Shown here piece after piece: positions 51,806-60,167 of a stretch of DNA of 64,000 nucleotides. The stretch is from contig CAZAMB010000008.1 in assembly GCA_964486335.1 (NCBI GenBank), positions 1 to 64,000 of the forward strand, in the 5' to 3' direction. The notes under the pieces were generated by a model. It had not been told where the DNA came from and ran no database searches. It saw nothing but the letters and a program-made list of their open reading frames with translations. A program made the translations under genes and the position numbers. Source of the stretch: CAZAMB01 sp964486335. GTDB taxonomy: Bacteria > Planctomycetota > Phycisphaerae > UBA1845. Position 1 is the stretch's first letter. Each line of letters opens with the position of its first letter.

Positions 51806-52402
51806 TCAACGCGCCCCTACCAAACGTCCGTTCGATCCACGGGGGTCCCTCGCATCAAATGACGGATTCTCCAAGATAAGCAATCGCCGCTTAAACTCGG
51901 TTCCTCGTAACGAAGAGAAACCGCCCAGCGATCCGTCGGATTTGAGAACGCGATGGCACGGGATGAACAGCGGCAGCGGATTGTTGGCCATAGCGCTGCC
52001 AGCCGCGCGAACCGCTTTCGCATTGCCGGCGGCCCGTGCCAAATCGGAATAGGAGCACGTACGTCCGAAAGGTACCCGTCGGCAAGCGTCCAGGACCATT
52101 CGACGAAACGGCGGCTGATCGGAATAATCAAGAGGGACATTAAACCGAATGGATTCTCCTTGAAAGTAGGCTTGCACCTGCTGGACAATCATCGAGGGCG
52201 GTTTGGCTTCATCAGCCTCCAAAAACCGAGCGCTTATCGCGCTTCGCATCGCTCGTTCAGAAAGTGGAAGGAAAGCCGCGACAAGGCATCCATCCCCGCG
52301 TGCCACAATGCCAAACGGACCGAACGTCGTTGGAATCAGTGAGTAGTGATAGCGCGTTTCTGACCGATGCCGGCTGACGGGAAGTCCCGCGCCCGCGATC
52401 AT
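51806..52402 (-). CDS. ogt: Methylated-DNA-protein cysteine methyltransferase
   Basis: A 198-residue Ogt-type protein that repairs O6-alkylguanine by suicidal transfer to a cysteine. The N-terminal ribonuclease-like domain (F-G-P-F-G-I-V-A-R) is weakly conserved. The C-terminal domain has P-F-G-R-T-C-S-Y-S-D-L-A-R-A, a R-A-A-G-S-A-M-A-N-N-P-L segment and the active site P-C-H-R-V with Cys149. ATG 52402 is used. A TTG at 52435 would reach into the gap before the next gene. The N-terminus has about 30 residues before the first domain. Confidence 0.92.
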   Translation of the reverse strand: MIAGAGLPVSRHRSETRYHYSLIPTTFGPFGIVARGDGCLVAAFLPLSERAMRSAISARFLEADEAKPPSMIVQQVQAYFQGESIRFNVPLDYSDQPPFRRMVLDACRRVPFGRTCSYSDLARAAGNAKAVRAAGSAMANNPLPLFIPCHRVLKSDGSLGGFSSLRGTEFKRRLLILENPSFDARDPRGSNGRLVGAR

Positions 52403-52431
52403 TCGCGAAGACGGTCTTGGATGCGCGCAAT

Positions 52432-53412
52432 TCAAGGCGTCGTCGGTTGAGCCGTGTTCTGGACACGACTCCGCAGCCGCTCCCGAACTTCCTTCGTCGC
52501 CTTCTCGTCTTCGCTGCTCCAGCGTTCGAGCATTGCCACCGTCTTGTCCACCTGCTCGCGCTGCTCGGGCGTAAGTTTCTCGAACACTTCCGCTCGCAGC
52601 TTTGCAGCTACTTCGGCGGTTCTTTCAGGGTCTTGCCGCACCTCCGCGGAGAGTCCGCGGACACTCCTCGTCAGTGTTCGCACGATCTCGCTTCTGACCT
52701 CATCGGCCATCGCCAAATCCGGATCGCGAAATGCCCGTGTCAGGCGAATACCGGCATGGTCAGGCGTGATTTCCCAGACTCGCAACGGTTCCCACTTGCG
52801 AACAACTCGATTAAACGCTTCCGAATGCTCCTTTCCCAACTCCGTCAATACGTAATTGAGAAAGTGTTCAGGCGAATCCTGAATTGATGGCTTCAAAACA
52901 ATTTCCGCAGCTCGAATCTTGGATTGAAGTTCGTACACCGCTTCAGAGTCGCCGGCTTCCTGCGCGGCCTTAAACTTCTCCCGAAGTTCCGGCAGTTCGT
53001 GCGGAGAGGTGATATCCGAAGGAACGAAGACGGGATTTACCCTTTTGCCGGCAATCATGAGTTCAAAAAAATACTCATCAAACATCTGGTTGATTCGTTC
53101 CTTCTTTTCATTCGTAACGCTCATCGTTTCAAAAAGAATGACCTTGAATCGCAGCAGCCCCGCAATTCGTCGATCGACCATGGCATCGATATCAGCCGCC
53201 TCACGCAGCCGCTTCGCGGTTTCATCCTCGGGTCCGGACTTCTCGCGCTTTTTCTCCGGCGTATTTCCTTCTTGCTGATCAACCGGTCTTAACGGACGTG
53301 ATGTCGTTTGAAGCGAACTCCCATCAACCGATTGACCGCAAAAGACGAACAGCACCACGAACCAGAGCGCCGCCGATGGAACGACCGCACCTACTATTCT
53401 GTGCTCTCTCAT
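52432..53412 (-). CDS. Secreted, highly charged helical protein, unknown
   Basis: A 326-residue protein. A signal peptide (VGAVVPSAALWFVVLFVFC) with a possible Cys at the cleavage end precedes a Lys/Glu-rich helical protein with S-L-x-x-T-S-R and E-K-K-R-E-K-S-G-P-E-D-E stretches. Heptad-like patterns in residues 60-150 and 260-310 suggest coiled coils. It resembles planctomycete proteins annotated only as hypothetical. ATG 53412 has GAGGAG about 10 bases upstream. It faces away from the M48 gene and lies 29 bases before ogt on the same strand. Confidence 0.65.
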   Translation of the reverse strand: MREHRIVGAVVPSAALWFVVLFVFCGQSVDGSSLQTTSRPLRPVDQQEGNTPEKKREKSGPEDETAKRLREAADIDAMVDRRIAGLLRFKVILFETMSVTNEKKERINQMFDEYFFELMIAGKRVNPVFVPSDITSPHELPELREKFKAAQEAGDSEAVYELQSKIRAAEIVLKPSIQDSPEHFLNYVLTELGKEHSEAFNRVVRKWEPLRVWEITPDHAGIRLTRAFRDPDLAMADEVRSEIVRTLTRSVRGLSAEVRQDPERTAEVAAKLRAEVFEKLTPEQREQVDKTVAMLERWSSEDEKATKEVRERLRSRVQNTAQPTTP

Positions 53413-53638
53413 CGATGAGTTACTCCTCTCTTGGAAGCCCAACCACCGCATACCAAGGTCAATCAGACGGTGGGTCGCCCGAAACCAGGCTACAGCGAAA
53501 ACGACTCACATCTCCACACAAGTCAAAGTCCAATTCGGCGGTCGAAAAGGCGTCTCCTTCTCGCCAATCGTCAAACAGGTATAGTATCGTTTGATGCCGT
53601 GCGGAACCAGAGTCTAATGCGCCCGATAACGAATCTCC

Positions 53639-55231
53639 ATGCACTTTTATACGATACTGGCCTTTGCGTTTCTTTTCTGGCGAGCGGAATCTCCCACCAG
53701 CCCGTCACTGCTGTTTTCCGAAAATGTCGCCCTGACCCTGATGTTCGCGGCGGCTCAACCGGTGCTCGCCGCGTTCGCGGCTTTCATTTGCGTTCGAAGA
53801 ATTCGCAAAATGCTGCAAGGCGATTCGGCCGACACGAGCGCCGGGCATTTGCTTTATCAGCGTGCTTTTGCTGCGCTTAGGGTATTCCTGACCGCCGGCT
53901 TTGGAGTGACAACGCTTGCCACCGATTGGCCTCTTTGGTTCGCCTGGGGTCGCGTTGCGCCCGTGTTACAGATTTTCGGCGATCTCATTGTGTTGTCGCC
54001 GTTTGTGGTTGGAAGCGTCTTGCTCTGGATCATTTCCTATCCGCTTGAGCGACAGCTTCGAGGATTCGACGAGGGCTCCGTCGCCACTGTTGAGGGCGAA
54101 TCCGCCGAAAACTGGCGGATGTCCGCCTTTCTCGATTTTCAGATCCGCCACCACTTGCTTGTCGTGGCCGCTCCGATGTTGTTGATCCTTTTCGCATCCA
54201 ACCTGATACGCGCTCGCGAGTCGTCACTTCAATGGTGGAGCGGATTCGCCTGGGCACCCGATGCGCTTCTGGGACTCGCCGCCGGCGCGGTGTTTCTTTT
54301 GGCGCCGTTTCTGTTACGCCGATTGTGGCGAACGACGCCGCTCGAACCAGGTCCGCTGCGCGATCGGCTTGAAGCCATGTGCCGCCGAATCGGTTTGCGC
54401 TGCCGCGAGATCCTGGTTTGGAAAAGCGACGGTCTCATGATCAACGCCGCCGTCATGGGCGTCTTCCCCGGTGTTCGATACGTCTTACTCTCAGATGCGC
54501 TGCTCGCTTCAATGACGGCTCGACAAATCGAAGCTGTGTTCGGCCATGAGGCCGGCCACGTCCGTCACCGACATATTCAGCACTTTCTGCTGTTTGCCTT
54601 CGTCGGCTGGATTGCCGCCGGCGCGGCAATGGAGATCACCTCCTGGTGCTTTGCCAACGACGGCGAGGCGCACACCGCTCTAGTGAGCGTGATCCAAGGG
54701 GTCGGGCTTGGCGTGGTCTTCGCATTGTGGATGCTCGGCTTCGGCTGGTTGTCCCGGCGGTTCGAGCGACAGGCCGACCTTCACGGCGCGCGCTGCGTAA
54801 CTCCCGAAGTCGCCGATTGCAGTCTACCGTGTAGCGTCCATCTCGATAACGTCGTGAACGGCTCCGCGGAGCGAGTTTGTGCTTCGGCCGCAGAGTTGTT
54901 CGCTTCGGCACTGGAACGAGTGGCCTTGCTAAGCGGCATTCCACGGGAAGAGCGAAGTTGGCGGCATTCCTCGGTGGGAAGCCGAATTCGGTTTCTGCGT
55001 TCGCTTGCGGCCGACCCCGCCCGCGCGGTGCAGTTTGAAAGAGTGGTTCGTCGCGTAAAGAAGACCACGCTGGCCGCGGCACTGATCGGATCGGGAGCGA
55101 CGATTTTCTATCTCTCGACGGCACAGTCGCCATCCTTTCTTCGCGCCCCGACCCAACGGGCCTCAGCTCACCTCGCCAGAATCCCGAAGGAACCAAGGAC
55201 CGGAGATACCCATGCCGATCACAATGAATGA
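53639..55231 (+). CDS. M48-family membrane zinc metallopeptidase
   Basis: A 530-residue integral membrane protease of the HtpX/Ste24 type. Four to five helices lie before the catalytic part. The zinc motif is H-E-A-G-H at 303-307 (V-F-G-H-E-A-G-H-V-R-H-R-H), followed by two more helices and R-R-F-E-R-Q-A-D-L-H-G-A with the third ligand. The C-terminal 120 residues are soluble until a last helix at about 475-495. It probably degrades misfolded membrane proteins. It overlaps the YceH gene by 20 bases. Confidence 0.88.
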   Translation: MHFYTILAFAFLFWRAESPTSPSLLFSENVALTLMFAAAQPVLAAFAAFICVRRIRKMLQGDSADTSAGHLLYQRAFAALRVFLTAGFGVTTLATDWPLWFAWGRVAPVLQIFGDLIVLSPFVVGSVLLWIISYPLERQLRGFDEGSVATVEGESAENWRMSAFLDFQIRHHLLVVAAPMLLILFASNLIRARESSLQWWSGFAWAPDALLGLAAGAVFLLAPFLLRRLWRTTPLEPGPLRDRLEAMCRRIGLRCREILVWKSDGLMINAAVMGVFPGVRYVLLSDALLASMTARQIEAVFGHEAGHVRHRHIQHFLLFAFVGWIAAGAAMEITSWCFANDGEAHTALVSVIQGVGLGVVFALWMLGFGWLSRRFERQADLHGARCVTPEVADCSLPCSVHLDNVVNGSAERVCASAAELFASALERVALLSGIPREERSWRHSSVGSRIRFLRSLAADPARAVQFERVVRRVKKTTLAAALIGSGATIFYLSTAQSPSFLRAPTQRASAHLARIPKEPRTGDTHADHNE

Positions 55232-55865
55232 AGTCGAGCTGCGCGTACTTGGCGCGATCGTGGAGAAATCTCTGACGCAGACGGCCGGATACCCGATGAC
55301 CGTCAACGCGATTTCGCTCGCCGCAAGTCAAAAACAAAACCGCGATCCCGTCATGGATTGTTCGGAGAGCGACGTGTCGGCCGCCCTGCGAACGCTCGAA
55401 TTCAAACGTCTTGTGGCGCAGGCACCGCCGTCTCATGGGGCGCGCAGCGTTCGTTTTCTACATCGGGTCGTCGAAGAGTTTCGTTGGGACAGGCGGGAAC
55501 AGGCGGTCATGGCCGAATTGATTCTCCGCGGACGGCAGACGCCTGGCGAGCTTCGCACCCACGCGAGTCGAATGTCGCCCTTCGCCGAACTCGAGTCGAT
55601 CATGAACACTCTGAACGCCCTTCGCGCCTATCCGACACCGTTTGTGGAAGAACTTCCGCGTGAACCCGGTCGATCGGCCAATCGATTTCGACATCTCCTT
55701 GCGGAGCCCGCCGGGGAGCGTTCCATCGTACCGCCGACGCCGGTCGAAAAGGCTGGCGGTCCCGCCGAAAACGACGTTGCAACGCTGACGGAGCGAGTCA
55801 ATCGCCTGGAGCGGGAAGTCGCGGAGATCCGAAGAAACCTCGCGGAACTGCGGGGACCAAATTGA
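55212..55865 (+). CDS. YceH-family protein (DUF480)
   Basis: A 217-residue protein with two winged-helix domains. The signature V-E-L-R-V-L-G-A-I-V-E-K-S-L-T-Q-T-A-G-Y-P-M-T-V-N-A and Q-K-Q-N-R-D-P-V-M-D identifies YceH/DUF480, and the second domain has A-E-L-I-L-R-G-R-Q-T-P-G-E-L-R-T. A C-terminal coiled coil (L-T-E-R-V-N-R-L-E-R-E-V) is typical. Function is unknown beyond probable nucleic-acid association. The start ATG lies 20 bases inside the M48 gene with GGAGA upstream, giving translational coupling. Confidence 0.93.
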   Translation: MPITMNEVELRVLGAIVEKSLTQTAGYPMTVNAISLAASQKQNRDPVMDCSESDVSAALRTLEFKRLVAQAPPSHGARSVRFLHRVVEEFRWDRREQAVMAELILRGRQTPGELRTHASRMSPFAELESIMNTLNALRAYPTPFVEELPREPGRSANRFRHLLAEPAGERSIVPPTPVEKAGGPAENDVATLTERVNRLEREVAEIRRNLAELRGPN

Positions 55866-55878
55866 CCTTCGCCGGCTC

Positions 55879-55908
55879 TCGACCGATTCGCGCTGTTCCG
55901 GGTATAAT
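55879..55908 (+). promoter_or_regulatory. Promoter candidate for hsp20
   Basis: TCGACC (55879-55884), an 18-base spacer and a perfect TATAAT (55903-55908), 37 bases before the Hsp20 start codon. The -35 matches the consensus at four of six bases. No CIRCE inverted repeat or ROSE-like leader was noticed. Confidence 0.5.
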
Positions 55909-55945
55909 CTTCGCTGGATCGACGATTTGAAAAGGAGCAGCGACC

Positions 55946-56401
55946 ATGGCATTTCGACCGTTCCAAGACCCGCAGCAGGTTTTCGGCGCTCTTCAGGACG
56001 AGATGAACCGCGTCTTTGAACGCGTGTGGCACGGGGGAATCTCGACGCGACCCTTTGACGGCCAGCCCTGGGCACCTGCAATCGACGTCATTGAACAGGA
56101 CGATCGGTTCTTGCTGTTTGTCGAGCTGCCCGGCGTGGACGGCGAGTCCGTCGATGTCAGTTGCACCGGCAACACACTAACCATTCGCGGAGAAAAGCGG
56201 CGACCCAACGGAATCAGCGAGGATTCCGCCATGCACGCCGAACGCCGCTTCGGCGGATTCTGCCGTACCTTTGATTTGCCCGGCAAGCTCAGCGTCGAGC
56301 AGGTTTCTGCAGCCTGCCGGTCGGGCGTGCTGGAAATCACGGTTCCCAAGGCGGAATCATCAAGGCCTCGTTCCGTGAAAGTCACGATCGATCAGAGCTG
56401 A
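55946..56401 (+). CDS. Small heat shock protein Hsp20
   Basis: A 151-residue alpha-crystallin-type chaperone that holds unfolding proteins. The N-terminal F-R-P-F-Q-D-P arm is followed by W-A-P-A-I-D-V-I-E-Q-D-D-R-F-L-L-F-V-E-L-P-G-V, the S-C-T-G-N-T-L-T-I-R-G-E-K core and a C-terminal G-V-L-E-I-T-V-P-K-A. A short I-x-I/V-like tail ends the protein. AAGGAG (55932-55937) precedes ATG by 8 bases. It has its own promoter candidate and is separated from both neighbours. Confidence 0.95.
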   Translation: MAFRPFQDPQQVFGALQDEMNRVFERVWHGGISTRPFDGQPWAPAIDVIEQDDRFLLFVELPGVDGESVDVSCTGNTLTIRGEKRRPNGISEDSAMHAERRFGGFCRTFDLPGKLSVEQVSAACRSGVLEITVPKAESSRPRSVKVTIDQS

Positions 56402-56651
56402 AGCCTTCGTCGGTCATCCGACAACGCCAAATCAACGCAAACTGCCGGAAGAGGAAGTCGGCGGAAATAATTTCATTGCGCTTCCGAATACCCCGTCAGA
56501 CAGGGCGACTCGACGCGACCCCCTCGACAGAGCAAGGGAAAAGCGGTCGAAATCCAGCGGTTTGTGGCCGCGGGAACATTCGCCGAATCCGGTGAGGATC
56601 AGATCGAAGTACTTCCGCCATGCCGCGGAACGGCTTCGCAGGAGGTGTGCC

Positions 56652-57239
56652 ATGCATCAGCCTACAAGAATGTCACCGCTGACCGCGCTCTTTGGAGGGA
56701 TGTTTTTCGTGGGCGGCGTCGCGATTGCTTCGGGCGCGACCGTCGTGCTCTACGGGATGAAGATCATCGACTCCAAGGCCTCGTCCGTGATTCACTTCGC
56801 GGGGAATACAATTGACGGACTGCCGGACCTGCTCCGCGCGCTTCCGCCGGCGATCGGTGACCTGCTGAACGACAGGCGGGCGCCCGAATACGCTGCCAAC
56901 ATCAAGATCGACGCGAAGATGGTCGCCGACGAGTCCGGCAACGTCATCCGGCCCGTGCTTACCGTGCGCAACGAAGGGACTGAGATGGTCTCCATGCTCG
57001 CGCTTCGCGTCGCGGCTCTGGACGCAAAGGGTGTCCCGGTCGGCGACTGGACGGAAGTCGTGGCGACACCGATCGCCGTGGACGACGACTGGCGCGGCCC
57101 GCTCATGCCCGGCGCCACCCGGTACGTCCGCATGAACGGACGTCGCGTGAGCGCGGAGAGTGTCGCACAGATTACCCCGGTTACCGAAATCAGCGATGTA
57201 CGCGTGTGGCAGTCCGCTGAGAAAGTCGCACGAAACTAG
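56652..57239 (+). CDS. Membrane-anchored protein, unknown
   Basis: A 195-residue protein. AGGAGGTG ends four bases before ATG 56652 and decides the start over an in-frame codon at 56562. One N-terminal membrane helix (about residues 10-32, ALFGGMFFVGGVAIASGATVVLYG) is followed by a short helical segment and a beta-rich domain of about 110 residues with V-T-V/I-K-I-D...V-L-T-V-R-N-E-G-T-E-M-V and D-D-D-W-R-G-P-L-M-P-G, which resembles an Ig-like or FxLYD-like fold. Similar short proteins are known from planctomycetes without assigned function. Confidence 0.65.
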   Translation: MHQPTRMSPLTALFGGMFFVGGVAIASGATVVLYGMKIIDSKASSVIHFAGNTIDGLPDLLRALPPAIGDLLNDRRAPEYAANIKIDAKMVADESGNVIRPVLTVRNEGTEMVSMLALRVAALDAKGVPVGDWTEVVATPIAVDDDWRGPLMPGATRYVRMNGRRVSAESVAQITPVTEISDVRVWQSAEKVARN

Positions 57240-57321
57240 ACTGGAAGAGCGCGAGTTCCGAAGATTCCTGGCGATTCCGTCAAAGTCCGCGATTGGTCTG
57301 AGCTGAGCCCGCAGTGACCGT

Positions 57322-58209
57322 CTATTCACCAACCTCCGACGCTTCGTGCTCACCGAATGCTTCCGGCAGATAATCGATAAGGTCCAGCGCGGTCATCGAC
57401 CAGCGACCGAGTTCCTCCACCGCGAAATCACCGGCCAGCCCGTGAAGATAGACGCCGAGAATCGCGGCCTCGAAGGGCTCCATTTTCTGGCCGATCAGCG
57501 CCGCGATCACCCCCGATAGCACGTCGCCGGTGCCCGCGGTGGCCATGCCGGAATTGCCCGTTTCGTTCGTGAAAATGCGATCGCCGTTCGTGACGATCGT
57601 GCCGCGACCCTTGAGCACCACCGTGCATCCCGTGCATTGAACCAACGAGCACGCGGCCGAAGCGCGATGGGAAGCCGAAGAGTCCACCGGTCCGTCAATT
57701 CCTCGCGCGGCAAGCAGCCGACGAAGCTCGCCGGGATGCGGCGTCAGGACGATGCGATGCCCCTGCGAGACCGACCAGTTCCCGGCCTCAGCCAATTGAT
57801 TGAGTCCATCCGCGTCGACCACCATCGGGCCGGAAAAAGCAGCGAGCAACTCGACAATGACTTCCGGCGCGAGCGACTGCCCCAGACCCGGTCCAATCAC
57901 CAGCACGTCCGCCGAAAACTCCCGGATTGCGGCAAGGATTTCTCTGGATGTCTTGGAAAGCAATCTCGCCGTAGCGCAGGGCGCCAGAACGCAAACGGCC
58001 TCGCGAATCGACGCGGGCACAAAGAGCTGCACGAGGCCCGCGCCCGCCCGCAGCGCGGCGTTGGCGGCCAGTGCGGGCGCGCCGACCATCGTCACGTCGC
58101 CGTCCGATCCGCCGATGACGGCGATTCGACCGACGTCCCCCTTGTGGACGTCGTCACGCCGCTCGGGCAAAGAAGCAATTTCTCGGGTGACGATCAGTTC
58201 ACCGGACAC
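57322..58209 (-). CDS. nnrD: ADP-dependent NAD(P)H-hydrate dehydratase
   Basis: A 295-residue enzyme repairing hydrated NAD(P)H. The ribokinase-like fold shows G-R-I-A-V-I-G-G-S near the start, R-A-G-A-G-L-V near residue 60, L-T-P-H-P-G-E-L-R-R-L, and the signature N-E-T-G-N-S-G-M-A-T-A-G-T-G-D-V-L-S-G. It corresponds to the C-terminal half of the bifunctional Nnr, and the epimerase half is absent here. GTG 58209 is chosen, giving a 16-base overlap with larB. A frame reaching 58317 runs further into larB without features. Confidence 0.9.
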   Translation of the reverse strand: MSGELIVTREIASLPERRDDVHKGDVGRIAVIGGSDGDVTMVGAPALAANAALRAGAGLVQLFVPASIREAVCVLAPCATARLLSKTSREILAAIREFSADVLVIGPGLGQSLAPEVIVELLAAFSGPMVVDADGLNQLAEAGNWSVSQGHRIVLTPHPGELRRLLAARGIDGPVDSSASHRASAACSLVQCTGCTVVLKGRGTIVTNGDRIFTNETGNSGMATAGTGDVLSGVIAALIGQKMEPFEAAILGVYLHGLAGDFAVEELGRWSMTALDLIDYLPEAFGEHEASEVGE

Positions 58210-58982
58210 GATCCGTCCTCTCGTTGCAACCCGTTCCGGCGACGGTTGATCATCGCCGCCGCGTATCCAGCTCCAAAACCGTTGTCGATGTTGACGACGG
58301 TCACACCGGCAGCGCAACTATTGAGCATGGCCAGAAGCGCGGCAATCCCGCCGAAACTCGCGCCATAACCCACGCTCGTCGGCACCGCAATCACCGGACA
58401 GTCGACCAGCCCCCCCACCACGCTCGGCAATGCACCTTCCATGCCGGCCACGACCACCGCGACGGACGCCGATTGAATTGCCGCCGAATGGGCGAGCAAA
58501 CGATGCAGCCCCGCGACGCCAACGTCGTAAAATGTCCCGGTTGCCTGATCCATTATCTCTGCGGTAAGCCGGGCCTCTTCCGCCACGGGAAAATCGCTCG
58601 TACCCGCGGCAATGATGGCAATCGTACCTTTCGCTGGCGGTTTTTCTTGTTGTCGAAGCGTGATCAATCCGGCGGCTTCATGAAACTCCGACCCGCCGAA
58701 ATCCTTCGCAACGGCTAGGTGCATGTCCTTCGTCGCCTTCGTCGCCAACACATTGACGCCGGACTCGGCACATGTACGGAAGATCGCGGCCACTTGCTCA
58801 ACCGTCTTGCCGCGACAATAGATCACTTCCGGCGAACCACAGCGTATCGATCGGTGATGATCGACCTTGGCGAACCCAAGGTCCTCGAAGGGCAACCGCC
58901 GCAACCGGGAGAGGGCATCGGCAACGGAAAGGCCTCCGCTCCGGACCGTCTCAAGAAGTTGTCGCAAATCTGGCTCGTTCAC
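58194..58982 (-). CDS. larB: Nickel-pincer cofactor biosynthesis protein LarB
   Basis: A 262-residue AIR-carboxylase-like protein. The segment F-A-K-V-D-H-H-R is followed by the domain with T-S-D-F-P-V-A-E-E-A, D-V-G-V-A-G-L-H-R-L-L, A-V-V-V-A-G-M-E-G-A-L-P-S-V and P-T-S-V-G-Y-G-A-S-F-G-G. LarB carboxylates nicotinic acid adenine dinucleotide in the nickel-pincer cofactor pathway. LarC, LarE and a lactate racemase gene are not in the window. Its stop lies within the nnrD start region. Confidence 0.92.
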   Translation of the reverse strand: MNEPDLRQLLETVRSGGLSVADALSRLRRLPFEDLGFAKVDHHRSIRCGSPEVIYCRGKTVEQVAAIFRTCAESGVNVLATKATKDMHLAVAKDFGGSEFHEAAGLITLRQQEKPPAKGTIAIIAAGTSDFPVAEEARLTAEIMDQATGTFYDVGVAGLHRLLAHSAAIQSASVAVVVAGMEGALPSVVGGLVDCPVIAVPTSVGYGASFGGIAALLAMLNSCAAGVTVVNIDNGFGAGYAAAMINRRRNGLQREDGSCPVN

Positions 58983-59044
58983 GACGATTCAGTGTACGTT
59001 CGGCCTTGCGGACCGGCAATTCGATGAGTAACAATGGTGTCCGT

Positions 59045-59986
59045 TTACCCGGGATTTTTGGCGTGATCTTGGGCACTCAACGCCGCGCCCTGTTGGTCAA
59101 CTTCGCGAACAGGGGTTTCTGGAATCGGCTCGCCTCGTGACCGCGAATGCGGCGGACGATCCATCAACAACTCGCATCGAGCCAGATCATCGGCCGAAAG
59201 TGTTCTTTCGAGAATACGCTTGTTGATCCGCATGTCGGTCCGCCGCGTCACATGGACCAGCACGATTCGCGACGTGGGCAAAGCTTCAAATATGCGCGGC
59301 AGATCGCCAACATGAATATGACGACCGGCCCGCGCCCGGTCGCGATGCTCCTGGTCAAAGAATGTGCATTCCAAAAGAACCAGACGACTGTTTCGAACAA
59401 AATCCAAATCGAGGAACCGTCCGACCGCCGTATCCCCGCTGTACGTCAGAAGCGGAACTTCGATGTCATCCTCGATCGAGACGCCCTTCTTCTTGAGCGC
59501 CACCAGCTCCAGCCCCGTCTTGCCCACCAGATCCGATTTCAACTTATGACGCCGTTCGATCAATGTATATCCCAGCGCTCCGGGACAATGATTCACGTCA
59601 AACGCGCGAATGAACAACCCGCGACGAAGTTCGACGTCCTCCAGATGCTCCACGCCGTGCACCACGCCCGACGTTGGATGCCGTTCGATCTCCGCCCACA
59701 CGGCCATCAGCTGCTGGATGTTTTGTGCGATCGAACGATGGATAATGATCCGCCCGCCGGGCAGTCCCACGAATCCTCGCTGCGAGAAGTAATAGGCAAC
59801 CCCCGCCGCATGATCCATATGCCCGTGTGAAATGCACACGTGATCGATCGATATCACCTCGCGCGGCGCACGCCCCACGTCAAAAGCCACGTTCCACTCC
59901 GGCGCAACGATGACCGTTTCCTCGCCGGCGAGCGAGAATCCCTGGAGGCGAATGCCGTCAACCGTCTTGTCAATCAATCGAGACAT
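59045..59986 (-). CDS. Metallo-beta-lactamase-fold hydrolase (RNase Z-like)
   Basis: A 313-residue MBL-fold protein. The metal motif H-G-H-M-D-H is clear in V-C-I-S-H-G-H-M-D-H-A-A-G, a distant D in Y-S-G-D-T and a final His in V-L-V-H-V-T-R-R would complete the site, and E-C-T-F-F is typical of tRNase Z-like enzymes. The exosite arm of true RNase Z is not evident, so another phosphodiesterase or hydrolase role is possible. ATG 59986 (MSRLIDKTVDG) precedes the first strand. The frame to 60043 adds nothing recognisable. It lies 62 bases upstream of larB on the same strand. Confidence 0.85.
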   Translation of the reverse strand: MSRLIDKTVDGIRLQGFSLAGEETVIVAPEWNVAFDVGRAPREVISIDHVCISHGHMDHAAGVAYYFSQRGFVGLPGGRIIIHRSIAQNIQQLMAVWAEIERHPTSGVVHGVEHLEDVELRRGLFIRAFDVNHCPGALGYTLIERRHKLKSDLVGKTGLELVALKKKGVSIEDDIEVPLLTYSGDTAVGRFLDLDFVRNSRLVLLECTFFDQEHRDRARAGRHIHVGDLPRIFEALPTSRIVLVHVTRRTDMRINKRILERTLSADDLARCELLMDRPPHSRSRGEPIPETPVREVDQQGAALSAQDHAKNPG

Positions 59987-60167
59987 GCAACCCCGTGCTG
60001 AACCCTCGATCCGCGAATCTCGGATCGCCCGATCTAATTCCACTTGCCCTGAATCCGCAATCTCCTTGCGAAAACTCCAAGCCGATTCATGTGTCGCTCA
60101 GCTTATCGGATGATATGATTTCCTGCTACTCGGAACATCGCCGCATGAGAAGGGCGAAAGATCGCGC

